This document shows, piece after piece, positions 9,501-17,903 of a stretch of 64,000 nucleotides of DNA (position 1 is the first letter of the stretch; each line of letters opens with the position of its first letter). A program made the position numbers and the translations under genes. The stretch lies in assembly GCA_963809925.1 (NCBI GenBank), contig CAWELH010000003.1:124001-188000 (forward strand), given 5' to 3'. The notes beneath the pieces are model-generated. The model searched no databases. It saw only the letters and a program-made list of their open reading frames with translations, and was not told the DNA's origin. The stretch comes from DASQZK01 sp963809925 (lineage in GTDB: Bacteria > Bacteroidota > Bacteroidia > Bacteroidales > GCA-2748055).

Positions 9501-9953
9501 TTACAGGTCTTCTTTTTCTTTGGTAACTAAGCGGATCCCGGTAATGGTCATTTGCTTGTCTACAGCTTTGCACATATCATAAATGGTTAAGAGCGCGACA
9601 TTAACAGCAGTGAGGGCTTCCATCTCCACACCTGTCTGTCCCTGGCACCGAACCTCGGCAGTTACTTTCACACCATCGTTTAGAAGTTCTGTCGCAACAT
9701 CAATTTTGTTAATGAGAAGAGGATGGCAGAGCGGGATTAGTTCCGGCGTTTTTTTCCCTCCCTGGATGCCTGCAAATTCAGCGATACTCAGCACATCGCC
9801 CTTTTTTATTTCATTTTCGCGGATCAGTTGGATCGTTCCCGGTTGGAGGTTGATCATGCCCTCTGCTACTGCTCTTCTCCGCTGTATAGATTTGTTTCCG
9901 GTATCGACCATGGCGGCCCGGCCTTTTTTATTTGTATGCGAGAGTTCTTTCAT
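9501..9953 (-). CDS. moaC: Cyclic pyranopterin monophosphate synthase MoaC
   Basis: A 150-residue MoaC. With MoaA it turns GTP into cyclic pyranopterin monophosphate, the first step of molybdenum cofactor synthesis. The start at 9953 gives MKELSHTNKKGRAAMVDTG, which matches the LTHxNxxGxAxMVD N-terminus of the family; the longer reading begins 16 codons upstream without family similarity. Conserved parts are visible: RRAVAEG, IAGIQGGKKTPELIPLCHPL (the catalytic Lys and the LCHPL motif), VEMEALTAVNVALLTIYDMCKAVDK (shown in part: TGVEMEALTAV, YDMCKAVDK). The length is normal. It lies 37 nt after moaA and 10 nt before the MOSC-MoaB gene in the same operon. Confidence 0.95.
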   Translation of the reverse strand: MKELSHTNKKGRAAMVDTGNKSIQRRRAVAEGMINLQPGTIQLIRENEIKKGDVLSIAEFAGIQGGKKTPELIPLCHPLLINKIDVATELLNDGVKVTAEVRCQGQTGVEMEALTAVNVALLTIYDMCKAVDKQMTITGIRLVTKEKEDL

Positions 9954-9990
9954 AATTGCAACTTTTTTTTGGTATGACATCTGGATACCG

Positions 9991-10791
9991 CTATCCGCCA
10001 ATGGCTGAAAAATGACCTGATCTGTTCAGGGTTCCACAGGCAGGTTTATGTTGAATGGCAGCTAAAAAGGCTGCTTCAGCTCCCATTTTACGTATGTTGA
10101 ATGCGATCGGATTGAACAGACAGGGCTTTATGTCACCGGTGGCGGTAAGGCGGATACGGTTGCAGGTGCTACATTTTCCTCCTTCACCACCATCCACCTG
10201 GTAAAACTTACCCTTTGCCAGATCCATTTCCCGGATAAAGCGAACACCATAGTCATGAGCAGCTGCAAATTTGCTTACCCCGATGGCATCATTTTCCAAC
10301 CGGGATTTTTTGACAACGCAGTTGAGTTTAATCGGGCTGAGACCTGCCTTGGCAGCTGCTTCAATCCCTTCCAGAACGCGGTCAAGTTCACCAAAACGTG
10401 TTATCTCACGGTATGTCACCGGGTTCATTGTATCAAGGCTTATATTTACCCTGTGAAGACCTGCTTCCTTAAGAGGTTTCGCAAGTTCTCCAAGAAGAAT
10501 GCCATTGGTTGTCATGGACAGATCACGGATACCCTCAATGCCGGAAAGGGCTTTAATCAAACTGGTTATTCCTCTTCTGACCAACGGTTCTCCACCGGTT
10601 ATCCTAACCTTATCGATGCCGAAGGACACTGCTATCCGCACGAAATCGATAATCTCTTCATAACTGAGGATATCCTCATGTTTAAGCAGAGGCACCCCGT
10701 TCCCAGGCATGCAATAGCTGCACCTGAGGTTGCACCTGTCGGTAATGGAAATCCGCAGGTAATTAATATTTCTGTTATAAGCGTCGAGCAT
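9991..10791 (-). CDS. moaA: GTP 3',8-cyclase MoaA, short form
   Basis: A 266-residue radical SAM enzyme that cyclises GTP with MoaC. The start at 10791 gives MLDAYNRNINYLRISITDRC directly before the radical SAM cluster motif CNLRCSYC. The GGEPL motif (ITGGEPLVRRG), the second 4Fe-4S cluster ligands (CSTCNRIRLTATGDIKPC) and the conserved C-terminal Gly-Gly are all present. It is about 60 residues shorter than the usual 325-330. The loss lies between FIREMD and GGKCSTCN, where classical MoaA has about 50 extra residues. All known cluster ligands remain, so it is probably active or a lineage-specific short form. Its 5' end overlaps moeA by 17 nt. Confidence 0.9.
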   Translation of the reverse strand: MLDAYNRNINYLRISITDRCNLRCSYCMPGNGVPLLKHEDILSYEEIIDFVRIAVSFGIDKVRITGGEPLVRRGITSLIKALSGIEGIRDLSMTTNGILLGELAKPLKEAGLHRVNISLDTMNPVTYREITRFGELDRVLEGIEAAAKAGLSPIKLNCVVKKSRLENDAIGVSKFAAAHDYGVRFIREMDLAKGKFYQVDGGEGGKCSTCNRIRLTATGDIKPCLFNPIAFNIRKMGAEAAFLAAIQHKPACGTLNRSGHFSAIGG

Positions 10792-11950
10792 GAATCGTAT
10801 CTCCCTTTCTGATGAAGGATACTCCTTCAGGTATTTCCATAAATCCATTCGCCGATGCATAGGCAAAGATATGTGCAGAACCATGATATTCCAATGGGTC
10901 AACTGTACCGTTACCGTGGATGAGAATGGGTACGAAGGATGTCCGTGAGATATTCCTGATACGGTAGTCGCCGTTGATCCTGAACTGTTCTGTTTCCGGT
11001 AACAGCATTTTTCCCTGTAGAATATATAAGAGAGGCTTAACGAGCATCTCGAATTGGATAAGCGCTGACACAGGATTGCCTGGCAGACCGAAAACATATC
11101 TTCCATCATGGCTGGCAAAGAGCATTCGTTTGCCTGGTTTTACCTTTATGCCGTGAAAATGAATATTGAATCCGGCTGATTTCACGATGTCGGGGACATA
11201 ATCAAAATCTCCTACCGAGACCCCTCCGGAAATTATGGTTACCTCATTTTCTTTTACAGAAAGATCAAAACTATTCTTAAGCGAATCCCGGGAATCTCTG
11301 ACCATACCGTAATTTCTGACCTCCAGATGCATAGCCCTGCACTGGGCCTCAAGCTGGGGTCCATTGCTGTTCCTGATTTGCGTACCTGTGGGGACTGAGG
11401 AAACATCTACCAGTTCATCGCCGGTTACAAATATGCCTATCGACGGGCATGTATAGACTGCCGGATGAGCGTATCCCATACCTGCCATAACAGGCACGTG
11501 ACGGGGCTCAACCATGGTGCCTTTTTTTATCAGACAATCTCCCGAATGCACGTCTTCACCGAGATAACATATATTGGGCACTGTTTTTCCAGCCGTAAAT
11601 CTGATCTTGCCATTGCTCAGTGTTTCAGTATCCTCGAATTTGATTACCGTATCAGAGCCCTCCGGGATCCTTGCGCCCGTCATGATCCTTACACATTCAC
11701 CCTTTCCGATCTGAACATCCGAATTCTGACCGGCGGCAATTGTTTCTTTCACCGTCAGAGGCATTTCGATATCCTGGAGACGGCAGGCAAAGCCATCCAT
11801 TGCTGATTTGTCGAACGGCGGCATATTCATATCTGCCGTGATATCTTCAGCAAGAACCCGGTATAGGGAATTGCTGAGGCTTACTGTTTCAACCGATGGT
11901 TGGATACTGAGCCCACCAATGGTTTTTTTGGCTTCTTCAAAATGTATCAT
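10775..11950 (-). CDS. moeA: Molybdopterin molybdenumtransferase MoeA
   Basis: A 391-residue MoeA, which inserts molybdate into adenylated molybdopterin. The start at 11950 (MIHFEEAKKTIGG) is preferred over the ATG at 11974 because its ATG overlaps the mobB stop as ATGA, a typical coupled junction. Family motifs are clear: MPPFDKSAMDGFAC, TGARIPEGSDTVIKFEDT, GDELVD, ISGGVSVGDFDYVPD, and KPGKRMLFASHDGRYVFGLP (the PGNPVSA element follows). The C-terminal domain ends FIRKGDTIHARRL. The length is normal. It overlaps moaA downstream by 17 nt, so the whole group is tightly packed. It is cytoplasmic. Confidence 0.95.
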   Translation of the reverse strand: MIHFEEAKKTIGGLSIQPSVETVSLSNSLYRVLAEDITADMNMPPFDKSAMDGFACRLQDIEMPLTVKETIAAGQNSDVQIGKGECVRIMTGARIPEGSDTVIKFEDTETLSNGKIRFTAGKTVPNICYLGEDVHSGDCLIKKGTMVEPRHVPVMAGMGYAHPAVYTCPSIGIFVTGDELVDVSSVPTGTQIRNSNGPQLEAQCRAMHLEVRNYGMVRDSRDSLKNSFDLSVKENEVTIISGGVSVGDFDYVPDIVKSAGFNIHFHGIKVKPGKRMLFASHDGRYVFGLPGNPVSALIQFEMLVKPLLYILQGKMLLPETEQFRINGDYRIRNISRTSFVPILIHGNGTVDPLEYHGSAHIFAYASANGFMEIPEGVSFIRKGDTIHARRL

Positions 11951-12486
11951 ACTTTCATGACGGATTGTTTCCATTCATTTTTTATTAAGCGAAATGACTG
12001 CCCCTGTTCGTACCTCTCAATATTGTCAAAATCGGTGACAAGGTCGGAAAGTTTAAGCTTTTCTTCCGTTGCAGGCTTACCACTATTCTGTTCCGAGATG
12101 ACCATAATAAAAAATGCAGGTTTGATCAGTAATCTTATTCCCCCGGATTCGCATACCACCGGTCGGTTACCTGAAAGTTTCTCCAGCTCTGACAACGCTT
12201 TTGGGAGGGCAGCGTCTTGACATTGAACATAAAAGACCTCTTCGGCACCGGCCTGCAACATCCTTGAGCTGTCTTTCGTACCAGGTTTTCTCTCCCGGAT
12301 AATACAATAGTTGTCTTGATTGATCAGAACTTCCTCTGTACCATCCAGAGGGTGATGATGTGGAGATATTTTTATTCCCACCACCTTTTCATGTCTGTTC
12401 GCGTAGATTATCTGGCAGGCCAGTGTAGTCTTTCCGGTATTGCGTCCGTTACCGGCGATTACGATCCAGTTTTTTAAGGTCCTCAT
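11947..12486 (-). CDS. mobB: MobB-like molybdopterin-guanine dinucleotide biosynthesis P-loop protein
   Basis: A 179-residue P-loop protein with Walker A motif GNGRNTGKTT near residue 12. The following GIKISPHHHPLD is typical of the MobB family, where histidines follow the first strand. MobB proteins bind GTP and assist nucleotide attachment to molybdopterin. The body (CIIRERKPGTKDSSRMLQAG, VCESGGIRLLIKPAFFIMVI) also matches MobB-like proteins. Its start codon shares one base with the stop of the TauE-like gene (TGATG), and its end overlaps moeA by 4 nt. No MobA partner is adjacent, but a MobA-like domain is fused to XdhC 8 kb away. Confidence 0.85.
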   Translation of the reverse strand: MRTLKNWIVIAGNGRNTGKTTLACQIIYANRHEKVVGIKISPHHHPLDGTEEVLINQDNYCIIRERKPGTKDSSRMLQAGAEEVFYVQCQDAALPKALSELEKLSGNRPVVCESGGIRLLIKPAFFIMVISEQNSGKPATEEKLKLSDLVTDFDNIERYEQGQSFRLIKNEWKQSVMKV

Positions 12487-13217
12487 CAGTATAAAAATAG
12501 TTTAAAGCTTGCGATAAACAGAACGCCTGCAAGCATATACTTCAAAGATTTTCCTGATATTCTGAAACTTCCGGAGTAACTTCCGAGCATTCCTCCAAGG
12601 ATGGTCACAAAGATCATAAAGGGTATGTGATCGGCCCAACTGGCTCCTGTGGATGAAAAGATCGTAGAGGTTAGACCGCTTGCTGAATTTAGGAAGATAA
12701 AGGCAGCAGAAACCGCTGCAGCTTCTTTCACTGTCGACCATCGCATAAGGATGAGGAGCGGACTCAATATGATGCCGCCACCAATCCCGATCATCCCAGA
12801 GAAAAATCCGAGAAATCCGCCTGTGATCAGGGCAACAAAGGTGGGTAATTTCCGTGTTTCTCCCTCTGCTGTATTGGTTTGTATGATCATCCGGAGGGTG
12901 GCAATAAACAGAAAGGCTCCTAGGATTATTTTATAGAGATGAGGCTGAACATGAATAGCGGCACCCAGCCAGGCCATGGGCATGGAAGTGATGATAAGAG
13001 GCAACAGGATTTTCCATCTGAAAAACCCCGCCCTGTAAAAATTGTAAAAGGCAACACTTGAAACAAACAGATTAAGGGTGAGTGCCGACGTTTTCATCAC
13101 CGCTACCGGAAATGCCCATAACGCCATAATAGCCAGATAGCCACTGGCGCCGCCATGTCCGACCGAGCTGTAAAGAAATGCAAGTACAAAAAGAGTAATA
13201 AAAAATATCCAGTCCAT
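12486..13217 (-). CDS. TauE/SafE family permease heading the molybdenum cofactor operon
   Basis: A 243-residue membrane protein with about seven or eight transmembrane segments. The TauE/SafE family signature occurs twice: SSVGHGGASGYLAIMAL near the N-terminus and FFSGMIGIGGGIILSPLLIL near residue 140. Family members move small anions such as sulfite, sulfoacetate or related sulfur compounds across the inner membrane. It is the first gene after the putative Moco riboswitch and overlaps mobB by one base, so it must be co-expressed with cofactor synthesis. Its substrate is unknown. A sulfur species linked to molybdopterin metabolism or molybdate itself are possibilities, but both are inference. 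Confidence 0.88.
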   Translation of the reverse strand: MDWIFFITLFVLAFLYSSVGHGGASGYLAIMALWAFPVAVMKTSALTLNLFVSSVAFYNFYRAGFFRWKILLPLIITSMPMAWLGAAIHVQPHLYKIILGAFLFIATLRMIIQTNTAEGETRKLPTFVALITGGFLGFFSGMIGIGGGIILSPLLILMRWSTVKEAAAVSAAFIFLNSASGLTSTIFSSTGASWADHIPFMIFVTILGGMLGSYSGSFRISGKSLKYMLAGVLFIASFKLFLY

Positions 13218-13267
13218 TCCTGTTGTTTTGGACCGGCCACCCGAAAAGACAAACGAAGGGGATATAG

Positions 13268-13402
13268 TCTATCCCGTGTGCAGCTATGTGATGCACCTCT
13301 TTCCAATTCAGGAACCTCTGTTCCTTCGGGAGGCCCGGTTGTTTCCATCCGAACCCGCGCCCCGGCAATCATAGCCCTTACAAACCTTAGATATCCGGGA
13401 TC
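13268..13402 (-). promoter_or_regulatory. Putative molybdenum cofactor (Moco/Tuco) riboswitch
   Basis: On the minus strand the leader of the molybdenum operon shows features of the Moco RNA motif. Outer arms TCCCG (plus 13396-13400) and CGGGA (plus 13272-13276) can pair. Inside are GGGCCTCCCGAAGGAAC, a perfect hairpin AGGAAC-AGAG-GTTCCT (plus 13310-13325), then GGAAAGAGGTGCATCACATA, close to the conserved GGAAAGAGGTG-type segment as I remember it. It ends about 50 nt before the ATG of the first operon gene, and the genes downstream make molybdenum cofactor, which is the ligand of this class. AT-rich sequence at 13403-13552, with no perfect -7 box, should hold the promoter. Call by eye, without a covariance model. 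Confidence 0.72.
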
Positions 13403-13552
13403 GAGGTGTTAGCAAAGTAACAATACAAAACAACAGATTTTATTTCAATTTTCCCAATACTAAATATGCGTTTACCAACATATTTAGATATAAAGATTTA
13501 ATATAAATAAGTTAAGATGTCGGATTCGGGGGGATCCAAGGGAATAATACAT

Positions 13553-14923
13553 TTAATCCGGCAGGTAAGAATAAAACACTTTGAGTTCAGGTCTCATTGA
13601 GGGTTCGGGGAAATCACTGGAAGCGAAGCGGAAGCCTGCAAACTGAGGTGAAGGATAAAGTCTGAACATAAAACCATAGTCAGCCATTGCTGAATCTTTT
13701 GCTGGTATATACAGTGAGGTGATATCGTAAGTCCTGACGTTGGTATTCATCTCCGGATGGGGACTCACATAAACCTGGTTCATTTCTGTCACCGGTGGCT
13801 GATTATTCCAGTTTACCCGGTTTTCCTCCCATGGAGCGGTTATTTTCTGGAACACAGCTCCGAACCATGCAAAATCGGTATAGATACTGTCCCAGCCGAG
13901 GGGTTTATCAAAATAGAGTGTCAGCATCACCTTATCAATCCGGCTGCCTTTGGGAACCGCATTCATATCGAAACGGATCAGACTACGGTTGGTGCGCATT
14001 ACGGTCAGGGGTGATTCTGACAAAAATGAAGCTTCAAAGTAAGGCCATGTTCCGAAATTTTTATCCGGTTCAAGATCAGAAATCATGGCATCCATTCCTT
14101 TCTCCGGACCGGGTTTGATGGTTACGAACTCCATGGGGCCCTCACCGATGGTGAGGACAAGTGGATTATTTTCCGAAGTTTTACTGAGTTCTTCTGCACT
14201 GAAGCGAAACTTGGACGGCGAATAACCGTCTTTCAGGACCTCGAAAAAATATTGTTCATATCCTCCCTTGACAAGGACCTTGTTCACCTTTCTTTCAAGA
14301 TGGAACTGATGCATCCAGCCGTCATGGCTACTAACAATCAGATTCGCATCTGTAATTTGCGTAGGGGCCATGATAAGCGGGTTATCGAGCATGGCCAGCA
14401 CATAAAAGGTAAGCGGATTTACGACATGAAAACCGAATTCTACATATCCGAACTCTGATGGAGAAGCGCCATTTACACTCAGCACTTCCGGGCTGAGTGA
14501 AGTCACCTGCCCGGATTCAACCGAAAATCTGAATGGCAGAGGAGTATTTACCAGGTAAGACCGGGGTGAATCGTGGAGAGGTGCGGCATAGATGACTACG
14601 CCCGAAGGATTTATCAGCATAAATTTCGTGAGCATGAACGAACCCGATTCAAGTTCAAGTTTTTCACTTGTAAATCCTTCTCCAAATCGATATACGGCAA
14701 TTATTTTATCTTCCACGACGGGAATGCCGTCGGGGGTCGATATTGTCAGCAGGAGATGGTATGAAGTCGACGGGATACTGTCGCTCGCCGATTTGAGCCC
14801 TGTATCGTTGCTGTTTATGGTAAATTCCACTTGACCCTTACCTGTACTTATATCGCCTGGTTTTTCACAGCCGTTAACACTCAGGATAATAGCAGGAAGT
14901 AAAAGTAGTAGTAATTTTTTCAT
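13553..14923 (-). CDS. Lipoprotein with C-terminal DNRLRE domain
   Basis: A 456-residue lipoprotein (signal MKKLLLLLLPAIILSVNGC, lipobox Cys19). The N-terminal half looks like a Bacteroidota surface-adhesin type beta domain (GKGQVEFTINSNDTG, followed by carbohydrate-module-like strands). Residues about 265-456 form a DNRLRE domain: GPEKGMDAMISDLEPDKNFG, RSLIRFDMNAVPKGSRIDKV, APWEENRVNWNNQPPV, YDITSLYI. DNRLRE domains are non-catalytic beta-sandwiches on secreted and surface proteins, often carbohydrate binding. The gene sits between the Moco leader and another lipoprotein, both on the minus strand. A good promoter lies upstream (14951-14981). The function is unknown beyond surface location. 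Confidence 0.82.
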   Translation of the reverse strand: MKKLLLLLLPAIILSVNGCEKPGDISTGKGQVEFTINSNDTGLKSASDSIPSTSYHLLLTISTPDGIPVVEDKIIAVYRFGEGFTSEKLELESGSFMLTKFMLINPSGVVIYAAPLHDSPRSYLVNTPLPFRFSVESGQVTSLSPEVLSVNGASPSEFGYVEFGFHVVNPLTFYVLAMLDNPLIMAPTQITDANLIVSSHDGWMHQFHLERKVNKVLVKGGYEQYFFEVLKDGYSPSKFRFSAEELSKTSENNPLVLTIGEGPMEFVTIKPGPEKGMDAMISDLEPDKNFGTWPYFEASFLSESPLTVMRTNRSLIRFDMNAVPKGSRIDKVMLTLYFDKPLGWDSIYTDFAWFGAVFQKITAPWEENRVNWNNQPPVTEMNQVYVSPHPEMNTNVRTYDITSLYIPAKDSAMADYGFMFRLYPSPQFAGFRFASSDFPEPSMRPELKVFYSYLPD

Positions 14924-14950
14924 TGGTTGTCCTCTCCGATAATCGTTTCA

Positions 14951-14981
14951 CAAATATACTGACTGTCATCAATAGTATCAA
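14951..14981 (-). promoter_or_regulatory. Bacteroidota-type promoter for the DNRLRE lipoprotein
   Basis: Read on the minus strand, TTG at 14979-14981 and TATATTTG at 14951-14958 are separated by 20 nt, matching the -33 TTG / -7 TAnnTTTG arrangement. The -7 box lies about 28 nt upstream of the start codon at 14923, leaving a short leader. Confidence 0.55.
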
Positions 14982-15067
14982 GATGATCCAAAACAGAAAA
15001 AGGTTGCCTCTGGATAGGTTAAATTATGAAGGACCTGCATGCCGGGAAAAGGGGTATCCATGCACGG

Positions 15068-16456
15068 TTATTCTTCTGTCCATATACTGATATCTTCTGC
15101 CGGATGCCCACCGGCTGCATCGAAGTCTCCACCGATGTAGATCTGGCCGTTATATTGCTCTATCGTTAATACCGTTCCTGATATGCCTGTACTCATTATA
15201 CCCCAGCTATCACCATCCCACTGGATGATATTGCTACTCTGCGTTCCCACAACGTTATTAAAAGTCCCGCCGATATACAGGATATCGTTGATCACGGTGA
15301 GTTCACTAATTGTATTGTCGGCATACAGGCTGAAGGCCCGGCCAAAATCGCTCAAATGGTCGCCATCCCACACAACCAGTTCGGAAAGAACCTGTGTATT
15401 TGCAGAAAAGTCACCGGAAATATATAGTTTGTCCTTGAGAACCGCCATATGCTTCACAACGCCGGTGGATTGGAGTTCAAGATCCTCCGGGATTCCGACT
15501 GCCGACCATCCTGATCCGTCGTAGGCAGCAATGTAGGCGGCAATCAGTCCATTTACAGAAGAGAAATAACCTCCGGCAAATAATTTTTGTCTGTAAACCC
15601 TAAGTTCTCTTACTGAGCCGGTTTCAACGCTTCCGATGGAAGACCATACAGAACCGTCCCATTTAGCGATATTCAGTGCACTCACATCTCCGGCCTTCTT
15701 AAACTGTCCCCCGATGTACAATTCACCGTTATAGATCTCGAGTGCATGCCCGTAAGGATTGTCGCCTCCTGACAGTCCGCCTTCTACCTCATGCCAATTA
15801 ATGCCATCCCACCTGGCAATATTTTTCGCCTGGATACAGCCGATTTCATCAAACTTCCCGGTAACATATAATTCTCCCTTAAAGCCAATCATATCATAGA
15901 TACTGCCATTTTCCAGTCCACATTTCATTGCAAACCATTTGCTGCCGTTGTAGCCGGCTACTTTCTTGGCCTGGATGCCCCCGATTTCCGTAAATTCACA
16001 TGTAGCGTAGAGTGTATCTTTGTATGCGGCAAAATCACGGATGCCCACATTCGGACCGGGAGTAATATTTACGTATGTCCCTCCTACATTTTTCACCTTA
16101 AAAGCTGCGACTATGACCGTATCCCGGCTTGTTGATTTATTACTGACAGCGAGCTGAATTTTGTATTTTCCCTGAACATCCGCAGTAAAAACAGGCGTTT
16201 CAGATGTGTTGTCGTCAAAAGTGGCATTACTTAAATCGGGTTTGGATACGAATTCCCATTCAAAACTGAATGCCTGATCCTGTGAGTCGGTTGAGCCCTT
16301 TCCGTTTAACGTCACAGTCTGTCCAACCATGACATTCTGATTAAATCCTGCGGATGCTTTTAGTTTGGAACGGTTATCATCTTTATGACAGGCACTAAGA
16401 ATCAAAAGGCCTGCGACAAAGCTCGTACTGAGCAGAATTTTGTTGGATATGTACAT
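15068..16456 (-). CDS. Lipoprotein with PKD-like domain and propeller-type repeats
   Basis: A 462-residue lipoprotein (lipobox LSAC, Cys23). Residues about 32-120 form a PKD/Ig-like domain (AGFNQNVMVGQTVTLNGKGS, SFEWEFVSKP, GKYKIQLAVSN). Residues about 130-462 hold about seven repeats of roughly 45 residues, each with a core like NIAKWDGSVWSSIG followed by ELYIGGQF, the pattern of delta-60/propeller-like repeats. Such proteins are surface-exposed and usually structural or binding. No catalytic residues are evident. It lies 144 nt upstream of the DNRLRE lipoprotein on the same strand; the two may form a surface pair. A perfect -7 box was not found upstream. Confidence 0.8.
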   Translation of the reverse strand: MYISNKILLSTSFVAGLLILSACHKDDNRSKLKASAGFNQNVMVGQTVTLNGKGSTDSQDQAFSFEWEFVSKPDLSNATFDDNTSETPVFTADVQGKYKIQLAVSNKSTSRDTVIVAAFKVKNVGGTYVNITPGPNVGIRDFAAYKDTLYATCEFTEIGGIQAKKVAGYNGSKWFAMKCGLENGSIYDMIGFKGELYVTGKFDEIGCIQAKNIARWDGINWHEVEGGLSGGDNPYGHALEIYNGELYIGGQFKKAGDVSALNIAKWDGSVWSSIGSVETGSVRELRVYRQKLFAGGYFSSVNGLIAAYIAAYDGSGWSAVGIPEDLELQSTGVVKHMAVLKDKLYISGDFSANTQVLSELVVWDGDHLSDFGRAFSLYADNTISELTVINDILYIGGTFNNVVGTQSSNIIQWDGDSWGIMSTGISGTVLTIEQYNGQIYIGGDFDAAGGHPAEDISIWTEE

Positions 16457-16675
16457 GGCCGGAAGTATTGATTTGTAAAATTATAAACAATTTTTTCGAG
16501 TAAATGTTTACAACTTTATTTAACTAAGAGACACATTTTCAGGCAAATAACAGAAAATCGATATTGATTTTCTTTTTACCGCGGAGGATAGGCGACATCT
16601 TCCGGAATTTATCTGCCGTTGTTTTAAAACAAAAGGAAATGGAGTGAATGCTGATGCAAGGATCTGCATCGGTCA

Positions 16676-17704
16676 TTAAGAGAGGACCAAAACTTTTGCC
16701 CCACGGATTTTGCTGTTTTTCAATTCCGACAGCGCTTTGTTGGCATCCTTAAGAGGAAATTCCCTGATCTCGGGGCGCAGGGGAATTTCGGCTGACAATT
16801 TCAGACATTCCTCTACATCGCGGCGTGTAACATTAGCCACTGTTTTGATCTCTTTCTCCATCCACAGGTAATCCTGATAATTCATGTTGAGGAGGTAGTC
16901 CTTATCGATGTCTTCTTTCCTTATGGCATTGATGATCAGCCGACCGCCAGGTCTGAGGTTACGCAGTGCTTCGACGTCGGCTTTCCATACCGGTGTGGTA
17001 TCAATGATGGCATGAAGCGGTTCGGGCACAGTATCCGCGGTGTTACCGGTCCAGCTGGCTCCGAGTTCTTTTGCGAAGTGCCTCTCATTTTCACTTCTGG
17101 CAAACACATGGATTGCAGAGTCAGGATAACGATGCCGTATCATATGAAGTACCAGGTGACCGGAAGCGCCGAAACCGGTAAGACCGATGCGCTGATGGTT
17201 GGCAGGTATGGAAAGCTTCAGTGCCCTGTAGCCTACGGCACCGGCACAGAGTAGAGGAGCTGCCTGGGAATCTGTGAAAACTTCCGGAATCGGGTAGGCA
17301 TAGTCTTCATGAATGGTCATATATTCGGCGTAGCCACCATTGGCATCCCTTCCGGTAGCTTTGAATGATGCGCAAAGATTTTCTCTGCCGCTGCGACAGT
17401 AATCACATATCCCGCATGAGGAGAAGATCCATGCTACACCAACACGGTCGCCTTCTATGAATCTCACGGCATTTTTGCCAAGGCCTGAAACCCTGCCAAC
17501 CACCTGGTGACCCGGAATGACAGGTAGAATGGGCGGTGCGGTCCGGCCTTCAATTTCATCCAGTTCGGTATGGCACACGCCGCATACTGATACTTTGATA
17601 AGAATTTCATTCTCGCCCGGTACCGGAACGGGAACATCTATTAATTCCAGGGGCCTTTCATTCTTCCTCATGTCTGTTATTGTGCTCAGAACCATTGCCT
17701 TCAT
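16676..17704 (-). CDS. Zinc-dependent alcohol dehydrogenase (MDR superfamily)
   Basis: A 342-residue medium-chain dehydrogenase/reductase that oxidises alcohols or reduces aldehydes with NAD(P). The catalytic zinc site is in CGVCHTELDEIEGR, with PGHQVVG supplying His and LLCAGAVGYRAL supplying Cys. The structural zinc motif CGICDYCRSGRENLC is complete. The Rossmann glycine motif is GLTGFGASGHLVL. The length and motif order match the AdhP/YahK-type zinc ADHs. It is cytoplasmic, with no signal peptide. It lies 199 nt downstream of the molybdenum hydroxylase large subunit on the same strand. A heptamer repeat separates them. Aldehyde chemistry would link the two, but this is only suggested by position. 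Confidence 0.9.
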   Translation of the reverse strand: MKAMVLSTITDMRKNERPLELIDVPVPVPGENEILIKVSVCGVCHTELDEIEGRTAPPILPVIPGHQVVGRVSGLGKNAVRFIEGDRVGVAWIFSSCGICDYCRSGRENLCASFKATGRDANGGYAEYMTIHEDYAYPIPEVFTDSQAAPLLCAGAVGYRALKLSIPANHQRIGLTGFGASGHLVLHMIRHRYPDSAIHVFARSENERHFAKELGASWTGNTADTVPEPLHAIIDTTPVWKADVEALRNLRPGGRLIINAIRKEDIDKDYLLNMNYQDYLWMEKEIKTVANVTRRDVEECLKLSAEIPLRPEIREFPLKDANKALSELKNSKIRGAKVLVLS

Positions 17705-17804
17705 GATAGCTGTTTTATCGTCTGTACAATTGCTTAACTACGGGTGAAGGGAAATGGTTCAGGGGAGGAGAGATACGTCTGGTTGATAGCACTTTGATTT
17801 GCCA

Positions 17805-17895
17805 TACCAAATACCGATCACCGATCACCAATTACCAATTACCGATCACCGAACACCGATTACCGAACACCGATCACCGATTACCGAACGCCGAA
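17805..17895 (+). repeat. Tandem array of 13 heptanucleotide units
   Basis: Thirteen consecutive 7-bp units of consensus YACCRAW run without interruption, for example TACCGAT, CACCGAT, CACCAAT, TACCGAA, with one CGCCGAA. The array begins at TACCAAA (17805) and ends 8 nt before the 3' end of the molybdenum hydroxylase gene (stop codon at 17904-17906 on plus coordinates). It lies about 100 nt upstream of the alcohol dehydrogenase start. Units vary at positions 1, 5 and 7 but keep the period exactly. Short plus-strand open frames across it are produced by the repeat and are not genes. Confidence 0.92.
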
Positions 17896-17903
17896 CACCT
17901 CTT

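Noticed and set aside
10255..10812. Plus-strand open frame of 185 codons across moaA
   Set aside because: It is antisense to moaA, whose motifs are unambiguous, and its own product has no recognisable features.
10792..11118. N-terminal extension of moaA by 109 codons
   Set aside because: The extension lies inside moeA in another frame and has no family similarity; the ATG at 10791 sits right before the radical SAM domain.
17805..17895. CRISPR array
   Set aside because: The units are only 7 bp, directly adjoining, with no spacers and no cas genes nearby.
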